DNA from: Stappia indica
Lineage (GTDB): Bacteria > Pseudomonadota > Alphaproteobacteria > Rhizobiales > Stappiaceae
Direction of reading: 5' to 3'
Assembly: GCF_020177335.1 (NCBI RefSeq)
Contig: NZ_JAIVMG010000011.1
Coordinates: 1-64,000, forward strand
Length of the DNA: 64,000 nt
Made by a program: the position numbers and the translations under genes. The notes under the pieces were generated by a model, which did no database searches, had not been told where the DNA came from, and saw nothing but the letters and a program-made list of their open reading frames with translations. Shown here piece by piece: positions 10,471 through 18,712 of the stretch. Position 1 is the stretch's first letter, and every line of letters starts with the position of its first letter.

Positions 10471-12654
10471 TCAATTTAAGGATCCTTTTCGAACAATAGC
10501 TGCGACCACATCCGGAAGCGCCTGCACCGACAACCTTGAGGATTCCGCGTCCAGAACCAGAAGCGCGCTAGACAGATATGGATGAAACTTCTCCGGCATC
10601 AGGTTTCCTGCTCCCGCGAACAAGTCGACAGGTTCGCCGGATCGAATATCGGCCAGGAGTGCTCGAAGATCAGGCGTTTCATCGCCGACCTCCACCAGCA
10701 GAAACCCGTCATGCTGCTCTACTGAAAATCCCTCACTTCTAAGTGCGAGCGCCAGGGTTGACGTCTTAACCGTCCCCACTCGCGTTGCGATGATCGATGT
10801 ACGCTCGCCGAGAGCCTGGATATTCGTGGCTCGAAACCCAAGTTGGTCATAATGTGCACGCGCTTCGGCCAGCATCTTTAGAGAAGCCGCGTCCATGTAT
10901 GCCGGTTGGGTGCCTCCTTCGAGCACTGCGAACATTCGATCAATCACCTTGTCATGAATATCACCTGGATCACCGCCAAAGACGGGAGGCACGCCCGCTT
11001 TCGCGGGCTTGACCATGATCACCTTCTCGCGGTCATGGATTTCCTGAACCACCCACCGCCGCCCAGAGAAAATCAGAAGCATCCCTGGGGCAAGAACATT
11101 GTCGATCGGCAGGGTCCCAAGATCCCTCCCTTCTGCTACCAAGCGGAATTCCTCAGGCGTCTGAAACACTGCGTAGAAGCTGTAGTGTTCGACCAGCTGT
11201 TCGCCTGCAGGTCCCAAGAGTAGCAGTCCGCTTCCGGACTGTTCGATCAAACCGGTTTCGGTATGACCGATCGAACGCAACACATCTGCGAACACTTCGG
11301 TTGTGACCTTGCGAAAGGGGCCCTCGCGACACAGGATACTGTAGACCACACTGGCAGAAGCACCGCCGCGTTGTGCTATGACCGACAGTATCTGATGGAC
11401 GAGCGTCGAAAGATGAAGCGCCTGCGGTCTTGCCGGTTCGCACCAGCCCTCAAGCAACAGGTCTATCATCGCGATAGACCGGATCAATCCAAGGCGAAGT
11501 CGATCAACGAAGCTGCTTTCTGGCGTCAACTGAGTCTCGACGGCATACTGCCGCAAGACGGCTGGCTGTCCCTCGCGTCGGCCGGACCGGCCGAGACGTT
11601 GTCGCAACGCGGCGACGCTGAATGGCGCGCCGATTTGGGCCACGCAGGTCACATCACCGATGTCGATTCCAAGCTCGAGCGTCGACGTGCAGACGGCAGT
11701 TGTCGGCTTTGCGGCGTCCTTTAAGCGGCGTTCCACGAAGTCTCGGTGTTCGCGGGAGAGGCTAGCGTGGTGAGGATAGAATTCCTGCGGCAGATGTTCC
11801 CTCTCGCAGAGTTCCCGCAGCCGATCTGCATAGATCTCGACTCGTTGCCTCGCCCCAGCGAAGACGAGGTTGTCGCTGCCTCGAAGGTGCTTGAACAGAT
11901 GGGCTGCGATGGCATCCGTTGCGGATGGGCTGTTTTCGTCCTCATCGCCTGATACGTAGCCGCGAAGCTGGAGCCTCAATTCAGCCTCGCCGCCATCTGC
12001 TTCTATGAGCTGGACAGCGTTTGCAGCGTCAGGGCGAAGATAGGCCTTGGCGAGGTCCATGTCGCCCAGCGTAGCAGACAGACCTATCCGACGGATTGGG
12101 CGCTTTATCGTGAGCTCGAGCCTTGTGAGCAACGAACGGAGCTGGACACCGCGTTCGCTATCTAGAACCGTGTGCAACTCATCGATAACAACCGCGCGCG
12201 TGGCCCCAAACAGGCGGCTAATTTCCAAACCGCGACGAATGAACAGTGCCTCAAGGGACTCTGGAGTTATCAGCAGGATCCCTTTTGGAGATTTCAGCGC
12301 GCGCGTCTTGATCGATTGAGAAACATCCCCGTGCCATGGAACAACCGGCAGCTCTGCTTCCTGGCAGATGCCCTCCAGCCGCATGGCCTGGTCCGTGATC
12401 AAGGCTTTCAGCGGACCGATATAAAGCAGGTCGAAGCCGATGCCGCCGAACGGTTCGTCAAGCACCTGTGAAATCAACGGCAGGAACGCCGCCTCGGTCT
12501 TTCCGCCCGCCGTGGAAGCCGCAACGATCAAATCGGCATCGGTCTCGCAGATCGTCCGGATGGATCGCGCCTGGATGTCGCGAAGCTCGCGCCATCCTTG
12601 CTGGCATATCCATTTCTGCACAGGCCTCGCCAGCTTGTCGAAAGCACTGCTCAT
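10471..12654 (-). CDS. Lhr-like DEAD/DEAH-box superfamily 2 helicase
   Basis: This 727-aa superfamily 2 helicase is related to the Lhr-type helicases, including BrxHI of BREX loci. Motif I is AASTAGGKTEAAF (near residue 47), motif II VVIDELHTVL, motif III GLSATLGD, motif IV LVFAGARQRVE, and motifs V-VI TLELGIDIGDVTCV and LRQRLGRSGRREGQ. The last 300 residues contain a winged-helix-like region and an Lhr-core-like part (VLAPGMLLIFSGRRWVV). It is third and last in a minus-strand operon, 5 bp after the ATPase gene, which implies coupled expression. The pairing of an Lhr-like helicase with a BrxD-type ATPase recalls brxD-brxHI of type 2 BREX, but pglX, pglZ and brxC are absent. A DNA-translocating part in a three-protein DNA-processing system is inferred. 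Confidence 0.85.
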   Translation of the reverse strand: MSSAFDKLARPVQKWICQQGWRELRDIQARSIRTICETDADLIVAASTAGGKTEAAFLPLISQVLDEPFGGIGFDLLYIGPLKALITDQAMRLEGICQEAELPVVPWHGDVSQSIKTRALKSPKGILLITPESLEALFIRRGLEISRLFGATRAVVIDELHTVLDSERGVQLRSLLTRLELTIKRPIRRIGLSATLGDMDLAKAYLRPDAANAVQLIEADGGEAELRLQLRGYVSGDEDENSPSATDAIAAHLFKHLRGSDNLVFAGARQRVEIYADRLRELCEREHLPQEFYPHHASLSREHRDFVERRLKDAAKPTTAVCTSTLELGIDIGDVTCVAQIGAPFSVAALRQRLGRSGRREGQPAVLRQYAVETQLTPESSFVDRLRLGLIRSIAMIDLLLEGWCEPARPQALHLSTLVHQILSVIAQRGGASASVVYSILCREGPFRKVTTEVFADVLRSIGHTETGLIEQSGSGLLLLGPAGEQLVEHYSFYAVFQTPEEFRLVAEGRDLGTLPIDNVLAPGMLLIFSGRRWVVQEIHDREKVIMVKPAKAGVPPVFGGDPGDIHDKVIDRMFAVLEGGTQPAYMDAASLKMLAEARAHYDQLGFRATNIQALGERTSIIATRVGTVKTSTLALALRSEGFSVEQHDGFLLVEVGDETPDLRALLADIRSGEPVDLFAGAGNLMPEKFHPYLSSALLVLDAESSRLSVQALPDVVAAIVRKGSLN

Positions 12655-12659
12655 CGGCG

Positions 12660-13967
12660 TCAGAGCTTGAAGCTGATCAGATCATCGTCACCCGCGGTTT
12701 CGGCACCAGTGGACTCGTCGACCTCGGTCATGTCTTCGCCGCGGTCTTCGGTTACCTCGATCTTTTCGATCAGATCGCTCCATTCGACACCGGGGTTTTG
12801 CTCGAGCACGGAAAGCAGGTTCACGAAGGCCGTCACCGTATTGCGCGGTGTCCGGAAATACGCCTCGCCGATCCGATCCGAACAATGTGCCATGAAGGCC
12901 TCGAGCGCGGTGTCCGGCAAAGCACCGGCGTCGTCCTGCATGATCCGCCGAATGTTGGCCAAAAGAACGAAGAGGTCTTCGGGGGTCAGGCTGGCCAGCC
13001 GGACAACGGGCCCTGAAAGGTCGACCAATCTGTCTCGCGCGAAGGTGTTCTCGGCCAAACGCGACTGGAGGGCCTCGTAGCTGTAAAGCCCTCGACGGGT
13101 GTTCATCAGGAATTCCGGTGTGCCGCCCATGAGAAATCCGAGGTTCTCGGCACTGCCCTGCAGTACATCATTCAGGATCCGGAGGATCTGTTCGTAGTTT
13201 GCATTGCGAGCTTGCGACGAGGTCAGCTTGTAGAGGTTCACCATCTCGTCGAGGCCGACGAGCAAGCCTTTGTAACCGGCTTCACACACGAATGCCGACA
13301 TCAGCTTCAGATGGTCATAGACACTGGTATCGTCGATGATCGTTCGCACTCCAAGCGCCTTGCGCGCGTCGGTGCGTGTGGCGAATTCACCACGCAGCCA
13401 TCTCAAGGCAGCGGATTTCAACTCGTCGTCGCCGGTCTCATGGCCTTCCCAATATCGCCGGATCACCTCTGCGAATTCAAAACCCCCGGTGAGCTCTTCG
13501 AAGTGACCAAGGCGTTCACGAATGACAGACCCCGTGGGCGCATCGCGTTCCTCAGCATCGCGGTGTGCCTGGCTAACGAAACGCTCCACCACGCTGGCCA
13601 AGGCCCCGCCATCTGGCTTTGTCCGTGTCGACAGGTTTCGGGCCATCTCTGCATAGAGGCCTCGAGCTTGACCGCCGGTCGCGTGAATGCGCCGGTCGGG
13701 CGCCAGGTCCGCGAACATCACCACCAGACCCTTTTCAAGCGCGACAAGACGGATCAGATTCATGAAGAACGTCTTTCCCGATCCGTATTCTCCAATGATG
13801 AACCGGATCGCCGATCCGCCGTCGGATATCCGGTCCATGTCCTTGACGAGCTCTTCAATCTCGCGGACGCGGCCGACCTGGATGTGACGCAGGCCGAGCT
13901 TGGGCACGACCCCGGCCCGAAGCGCCTGTACGATTGCATCGCGTTCACGTGGTTTCAACTTCGACAT
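12660..13967 (-). CDS. BrxC/BrxD-type P-loop ATPase (DUF2791)
   Basis: This 435-aa ATP-binding protein resembles BrxD of BREX loci (formerly DUF2791). Walker A is GEYGSGKTFFMNLI (near residue 57 from this start). A GLLVGLDEMVNLYKL segment is Walker B, and a sensor-like LGFLMGGTPEFLM follows. The C-terminus is acidic. I chose the ATG at 13967 because GGAGGG lies six bases before it; an ATG at 13982 would add five residues. Its first 23 bases overlap the end of the TerB-type gene, so translation is coupled. The family is ORC/Cdc6-like (AAA+) in its broader class and is thought to act on DNA with the partner helicase. The partner set here (TerB_N protein and Lhr-like helicase) is not a BREX set. 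Confidence 0.82.
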   Translation of the reverse strand: MSKLKPRERDAIVQALRAGVVPKLGLRHIQVGRVREIEELVKDMDRISDGGSAIRFIIGEYGSGKTFFMNLIRLVALEKGLVVMFADLAPDRRIHATGGQARGLYAEMARNLSTRTKPDGGALASVVERFVSQAHRDAEERDAPTGSVIRERLGHFEELTGGFEFAEVIRRYWEGHETGDDELKSAALRWLRGEFATRTDARKALGVRTIIDDTSVYDHLKLMSAFVCEAGYKGLLVGLDEMVNLYKLTSSQARNANYEQILRILNDVLQGSAENLGFLMGGTPEFLMNTRRGLYSYEALQSRLAENTFARDRLVDLSGPVVRLASLTPEDLFVLLANIRRIMQDDAGALPDTALEAFMAHCSDRIGEAYFRTPRNTVTAFVNLLSVLEQNPGVEWSDLIEKIEVTEDRGEDMTEVDESTGAETAGDDDLISFKL

Positions 13968-16488
13968 CCCTGCCCTCCGCACTCATCTTTTCTTTTACCG
14001 CCTCCGCAATCTCCGGAGACACGTCATATCCATCATACTCGTCGAGCAGCGCTTCATCGTAGGTCTCAAAAGCCCATTCATTCACGACTTCCAAAGCCCC
14101 GGATACCATCAAACCATGCGAGGCGCAGATCTTCTCGAACTCGGTCTCAGACCAATGCTCCCGGGTAAGTACTTCGAGGACAAGTGCGCCGTGTTTCGGG
14201 TCAAGCCCTGCCACCTGGCTTTGGTAGTCAGGCGTGGAGGCACCGCTTTCTTCCTCTTCGACATCGAAAATCTGACCGAGGACGGACGAAACACGCTCGG
14301 TGTCCGAACGGATTGCTGCGATCCGCGAAGCGTCGAGCTTGGGTCCGCTGGCTTTCTCAAGATCGGGTATCGCTTCGCCCGGACGACCCGGTTTCGAGGC
14401 ACGAACAGTGCGAGGACCATCCGCAACTTCGCCAGCATGCAGGTCTGAGTAGGCAAGCGCAGGATCTAGACCCAAAGCCTTGTAGATTTTCTCGATGCTT
14501 GCAACTTCGTCGGAGTGAATAATGCCATCGGCATGTGCTGCACCAACCAGCGCTGCCCGCATAGCGGCCAGGCTGTCTTGGCCCACCTCCTTCAGTTTGC
14601 GCCGCAGAAGCGTCATGTCCGGTGGCACGGCCAGAAACCATTCAAGGTTTGCACGCAGCCTGCGGCGTTCCTGATCGCTGAGGGACGCGGCAGAAACCTG
14701 ATCTTCCAGTGCCCTGCGTTCAGGATCCGCGATGCGACCATCCGCATGAGCAACGAACGACCCAAGTGCCAATTCAATCAGAGCGCTTCGATAGCTGTCG
14801 GAAACTTCCTCCAGTCTTTCGATGGGTTCGCCCAGGCTGAACAGGACAACAGGCTCCTCCGCCTTGGGCGACCGGAGCGCAAACCGAGGGTCGGGCGCCA
14901 GACCGAAACCGAGGCGGGCGAGCGCATCGGCCGCTCCTGTCATCTGCCGTTTCCCGATCTTCTCGCTCGTTTCTCCCTCCAGACGTCCGATCACCTCCTC
15001 AAGCGGCACCAATCCCCCCCGATCGACGATAGTGCTTGCCCAAGATTTCAAGCGGTCCATTTCCTCTGATGGGAAGGCATCCCACAGTTCAGAGGGTAGC
15101 AAGGCATGCGCTTCCACGCTTCCGCGACCATCAGGGTTTCGGCCCAGGAAGCGACTGAGCTTGTCGAGGTCGGTCATCACCTCGTCAGCCAACTCTTGGG
15201 CAATCTCAACCGGTTTGCGCAGGCCGGAAATATCGGGAACCGGCTTGCCGTCGACGGTTGGGTTGGCGGCCCCCTGAAACTCGCTGGAGGCGGCCCGATA
15301 GGATGCCGTGAGTGATTTCCGGGGTTTTGTAACTTTGAGCCCATCAGGAAAACGCCGATCAAACCGCATACGGAAAAGAGCAACGAACTCGTCGCGACAC
15401 CGCGTCGCGGGAGTTCTCAGGTTTGTTTCCGGATGGCAGATGAACCAACTCAGCAACCAGTCAGCTGTCAGGTTCTCGCCTTTGTCAATCCGAGCTCCGA
15501 TTGCGTATTTGAGTGAGAACGGAAGTTCCCAGCCCTCCCTCTCTAAAATCGGCTCGATAGCGTCGAGGTCGGTTTCGGCAAGCATCGCAATGTCGAGGAA
15601 CTCGCCCAAATAGCGCCTGACGGAGTGGTTGTCAGGGTAAAGTGACTGCAGCCGCCGGACTTCCTGGACGATATCCTTGGCATCTTCGTTGGACTGATCG
15701 ACGAAGAAGCGTCGCTCCAGCCCATAAAAGTACATGAACATGTACCCGGGGTTATATGAGGCATCGTTTCGCCCGCTGGCCAACCAATTAAGGTAGGTCG
15801 CCCGGCACTGAGGTGAGATATCCGAGTACCCCGGCCAGTAGGGCATACCTTCACCATCTTTGTCGGCTCCAGAGCGTGCGACCGACAGGGACGGATCGAT
15901 ATGGGCTCGGCATTTGTCACGATACCCGTAGGTGTTCAACAAGGGAGGCGTGCCGACATAGACCATCCCACCGATGTTGCGGCCGGCCACGCTAGCAGCT
16001 TCGCTTGACGGAACCCACCCGCTTTTCGTTGATCGGGTCGATGCGCTCGACGCCACTCGTGAGGGCTGGTTTCGTTCTGCGACCGCCGCAAGTGCCGGCG
16101 CCGCAGCCTTTCCAACCCGAACGATTTCACCGTAGTCCTGCTTTGGTGGGGAATAGGCTTGAACGGCAGCCGGCGCTTTGGACGCAATGGCTTCGCGAGT
16201 TCGTTCGCGCTCACGCTCGATACGCTTGTCGTAGGCACTTGGGCGCGGCACCGACTCAGGTCGCGATGTTCGAGTTTCGGAACTTCCCCCGGCTGGCGCT
16301 TTTGCAGCGACTTTCCGCGATCTCCGCTTTTCTTGCCACCAGACCAAAATGATAGGAGCACCGAATGCGAACAACATTTGGCCACCCACCGGCCACCCCT
16401 GGAGGACTGTGACCACCACGATCATGCAAAAGATGAAGTAGACAAAAAGAAAGAATGAAATTCGGAAAAACTTGAGTAATGAAGACAC
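13945..16488 (-). CDS. Membrane-anchored TerB_N / TerB / TerB_C protein
   Basis: This protein of about 847 aa begins with two hydrophobic segments (residues about 5-30 and 33-55), followed by basic residues, so it is probably anchored in the inner membrane. A low-complexity linker with many Arg, Ala and Ser follows. Next is a TerB_N domain of roughly 200 residues (VGTPPLLNTYGYRDKCRAHI, WPGYSDISPQCRATYLNWLA, YMFMYFYGLERRFF). A TerB domain near residues 575-690 has two acidic AHADG motifs (FVAHADGRI, AAHADGIIHSDE), the expected metal-binding pattern. The C-terminal 110 residues (LTREHWSETEFEKICASHGL) fit TerB_C. The GTG at 16488 is preferred because GGGGGAGGGG precedes it; the frame is open to a GTG at 16512. 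It is first in the operon with the BrxD-type ATPase and Lhr-like helicase. The function is unknown; I infer a membrane-linked sensor or scaffold for that DNA machine. Confidence 0.8.
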   Translation of the reverse strand: MSSLLKFFRISFFLFVYFIFCMIVVVTVLQGWPVGGQMLFAFGAPIILVWWQEKRRSRKVAAKAPAGGSSETRTSRPESVPRPSAYDKRIERERERTREAIASKAPAAVQAYSPPKQDYGEIVRVGKAAAPALAAVAERNQPSRVASSASTRSTKSGWVPSSEAASVAGRNIGGMVYVGTPPLLNTYGYRDKCRAHIDPSLSVARSGADKDGEGMPYWPGYSDISPQCRATYLNWLASGRNDASYNPGYMFMYFYGLERRFFVDQSNEDAKDIVQEVRRLQSLYPDNHSVRRYLGEFLDIAMLAETDLDAIEPILEREGWELPFSLKYAIGARIDKGENLTADWLLSWFICHPETNLRTPATRCRDEFVALFRMRFDRRFPDGLKVTKPRKSLTASYRAASSEFQGAANPTVDGKPVPDISGLRKPVEIAQELADEVMTDLDKLSRFLGRNPDGRGSVEAHALLPSELWDAFPSEEMDRLKSWASTIVDRGGLVPLEEVIGRLEGETSEKIGKRQMTGAADALARLGFGLAPDPRFALRSPKAEEPVVLFSLGEPIERLEEVSDSYRSALIELALGSFVAHADGRIADPERRALEDQVSAASLSDQERRRLRANLEWFLAVPPDMTLLRRKLKEVGQDSLAAMRAALVGAAHADGIIHSDEVASIEKIYKALGLDPALAYSDLHAGEVADGPRTVRASKPGRPGEAIPDLEKASGPKLDASRIAAIRSDTERVSSVLGQIFDVEEEESGASTPDYQSQVAGLDPKHGALVLEVLTREHWSETEFEKICASHGLMVSGALEVVNEWAFETYDEALLDEYDGYDVSPEIAEAVKEKMSAEGRDVEVETT

Positions 16489-17273
16489 TATCGCCCCTCC
16501 CCCTTCAGTCACACTATTTTACACGAACACCATTTCAATCATTAAAGCAGAGCCTGAACAGTTTTCCGGCCACCGTCCACTGCCCAATGAGGTGACAGCG
16601 GTCATGCCCCAAGCACTTGAGGCACTTCACCGCCCCCTCATCTGAGCTCGCCACCACGGAGATGATCACAGAGGGAGTGGGTGGTATTGGGGATAACGCA
16701 TTCATCTCGCGCGTTGACTGGCACCAGCGCCACCGAAGCTACACATCAACCCCAGACTGCCCTCCCGCCGCATGATGGTAGCCCCGGTCGCCCTGCATTG
16801 CCCTCGGATGCGGCGATCCAGTTCGTTTGACCACCAAGGTCCTGCTCAAGCTGCCGCTACTGCAAGCGACTGAGTGCAAGCGACTGAGATAGTGGCCAGC
16901 CCGTTGAAGATGGCGGACCTGGACTGGACGGAGGCGTATCGAGGCAAAGATGCGTTGCCTGAACTCCTTCGAAAAACGCTTTGCCGCTAGAAACCCCGGC
17001 CGCTAATCCGCCGAGATCAAGATGCGCGTTGCACTGATGAACCGCTTCTCGGCCGTCGGCACCGCCGGGATCGTCTGCATCGCCTGACAAAGACCGGTAA
17101 AGGGGCCGTCACTCCTCAAGCCATCGTTCCGCGACAACGCCGCGGTGGCCTTGAAGGTGCAGCAGGCCAAACTTGGACTAGCCCTAACATGTCGTCGCCG
17201 CGATCTTCAAAAAAGGCATCCGCGAAAAATTTGGTACTTGGTACACAAAATGACCGCTTAGTGTATTGACTAT
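16489..17273. other. Island gap with promoter region and IS5 remnant
   Basis: This stretch of about 785 bp separates the TerB-type operon from the primase gene. Its left end should hold the promoter of the minus-strand operon, but I see no clear promoter motif. From 16807 to 17087 it holds decayed IS5-family transposase sequence, annotated separately. I recognise no gene between 16513 and 16800. Confidence 0.6.
16807..17087 (+). pseudogene. IS5-family transposase remnant
   Basis: Pieces of an IS5-family transposase can be read in shifting frames: DAAIQF, then LTTKVLLKLPLLQATE, IVASPLKMADLDWT, and finally the C-terminal SAEIKMRVALMNRFSAVGTA. The central catalytic part (about 200 codons) is missing, so the copy has a large internal deletion plus frameshifts and a stop. 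It cannot be active. It marks past transposition into the island between the cargo and the integration module. Confidence 0.7.
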
Positions 17274-18587
17274 ATGAATATATTCTGGATCAAACCGTCC
17301 AATCCATCATTGGCCCCATATCACTTCGATAGGGGGGGAGAGATGGTCCATCCAGCAACAAGGCGGGCTGCTTTGAACGCCGCAATGGCAGTGGGGGCAT
17401 CAGTCGACATCGGTTTTGTCTTTCCTCCTCGGGCTACCGAGGAGCGGGGACGAGGCATTTGGACAGGTCGCAACTTGATGCCAGCAGATGTCGGGGAACT
17501 GCTTCCTCGGGCGGCAGCCGCAAACGCCCAGGGTGCCGCCATATTTATGCGTCTCGGGCCATCGGCCCGGGACGGGCATCCCGGAACCGTTATGCTTGAT
17601 GATCTGAATGCTGAAGCTGCAACGCGCATTGCGCTTGACGGCTTTCAGCCAGCTTTGACCGTTGAGACGTCACCGGGGAATTTTCAAATTTGGATCAGGC
17701 TCATGGCCGCCGGCGAACTGCCGTACCTCGTTGTTCGCTATGCGGTCAAACACCTGTCGCAACTTTATGGCGGTGACCCTAGAGCCGTCAGTCCAATGCA
17801 ACCGGGCCGATTGCCAGGCTTCACCAATCGCAAGCCAAAACACCGCCAGGCAGACGGACATTTCCCGTTTGTCCGTCTGGTGGATGCCAGTGGCTGTATC
17901 GCGTCCGCCGGACCAAACTTGGTTGACGAGATAAAGGCAAACCTCCCGGCACAGCGCGGCCGCGCCCAAGGCGCTGCCTCTGAAACGCCGCCGGTGGCGG
18001 CGGTGTCTAGCCGTCCTCGCGCCATGGAGGATTTCGATGCGCTCGACAGGATCCGCCAAGCGCAAGAGGAGCGCATTCGGGCCGAAGCCAAACGTGGCAG
18101 TCGGCCTCGGGAAGCTGCTTCTGAATCGGAAATCGACTTCGCCGCTGTGGTGGTTGCACTCGGCGAGGGCGTGCCCAGACCGATGCTGGAGGCCTGGCTC
18201 AGGATGCGCCGGCCGGATATGCGGCCCTCACTGTCCAGAATGCCGACCAATACTTGGAGGATCAAACCAGCACGCCGCAACCGTCGGGCCGCCGATGAAG
18301 AGATATTTGACACGGCGGGAGGTTGCGGAAATCTATCCGATCTCGGAAAGCTCCCTTGCGCAACTCGCGATGAGGGGCGAGGGGCCACGGTATTTCATGC
18401 CTCAGAACCGCGCCCTTTACCTTGCCGGGGACGTGGAGGAGTGGATCGAGGCACATCCTGTCATTGCGCGGTCGCGCCCGATGCTGAGATCACGCAAGTT
18501 CATCGAGGAGAAACCTGTCACGCTGCAACAAGCTCCCGGGCCAAAGGCGGAAACCACTCGACGGGAGCCCATCCAGGAAGAGCCTAA
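17274..18587 (+). CDS. RepB-like DNA primase of an integrated element, probably frameshifted near its end
   Basis: The protein resembles the RepB-type (DUF3854/primase-polymerase-like) replication primases on integrative elements. Recognisable parts are GRGIWTGRN, PGTVMLDDLNAEAATRI, VETSPGNFQIWIRL and the PGRLPGFTNRKPKHR segment that is typical of the family. The open frame gives 437 aa, but after about residue 315 it becomes rich in Arg, Gly and Cys and runs over the next gene, so the tail looks false. In the -1 frame the same region reads AGYAALTVQNADQYLEDQ and stops with TGA at 18296-18298, overlapping the next gene's ATG (ATGA). A frameshift near 18185-18230 is therefore likely. An ATG at 17343 behind GGGGGGAGAG is a better start than the one at 17274. 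It probably served replication or maintenance of the element. Confidence 0.6.
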   Translation: MNIFWIKPSNPSLAPYHFDRGGEMVHPATRRAALNAAMAVGASVDIGFVFPPRATEERGRGIWTGRNLMPADVGELLPRAAAANAQGAAIFMRLGPSARDGHPGTVMLDDLNAEAATRIALDGFQPALTVETSPGNFQIWIRLMAAGELPYLVVRYAVKHLSQLYGGDPRAVSPMQPGRLPGFTNRKPKHRQADGHFPFVRLVDASGCIASAGPNLVDEIKANLPAQRGRAQGAASETPPVAAVSSRPRAMEDFDALDRIRQAQEERIRAEAKRGSRPREAASESEIDFAAVVVALGEGVPRPMLEAWLRMRRPDMRPSLSRMPTNTWRIKPARRNRRAADEEIFDTAGGCGNLSDLGKLPCATRDEGRGATVFHASEPRPLPCRGRGGVDRGTSCHCAVAPDAEITQVHRGETCHAATSSRAKGGNHSTGAHPGRA

Positions 18588-18687
18588 AAAGGTGGGGGCG
18601 CAAAAAGGCAAGAAGCGCGGGAGGCGGCGCAAGAGCTTGGTGCCGTCAGCCAATTACTGGCTCCGAAACAATCCCGATCATCAATGA
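18295..18687 (+). CDS. AlpA/excisionase-like helix-turn-helix protein
   Basis: This 130-aa protein starts MKRYLTRREVAEIYPISESS. It continues with a winged-helix segment ending in FMPQNRALYLAGDVEEWIEA, the pattern of the AlpA/MerR-like excisionase superfamily (HTH_17). The C-terminal half is basic and low in complexity (KKGKKRGRRRK), suggesting DNA binding. The start overlaps the stop of the repaired primase frame by four bases (ATGA), and I chose it because everything upstream in this frame is unlike a protein. It ends 25 bp before the convergent integrase. It probably controls excision or integrase expression. Confidence 0.72.
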   Translation: MKRYLTRREVAEIYPISESSLAQLAMRGEGPRYFMPQNRALYLAGDVEEWIEAHPVIARSRPMLRSRKFIEEKPVTLQQAPGPKAETTRREPIQEEPKKVGAQKGKKRGRRRKSLVPSANYWLRNNPDHQ

Positions 18688-18712
18688 GGGGTTGCTGCCG
18701 GAGCCAGGATGC

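Noticed and set aside
10471-13967. BREX system
   Set aside because: Only the BrxD-like ATPase and Lhr-like helicase resemble BREX. pglX, pglZ, brxC, brxA and brxB are absent in the window, and a TerB-type membrane protein is present instead.
16857-17090. Minus-strand 77-codon open frame
   Set aside because: It is opposite the IS5 transposase remnant and has no motif.
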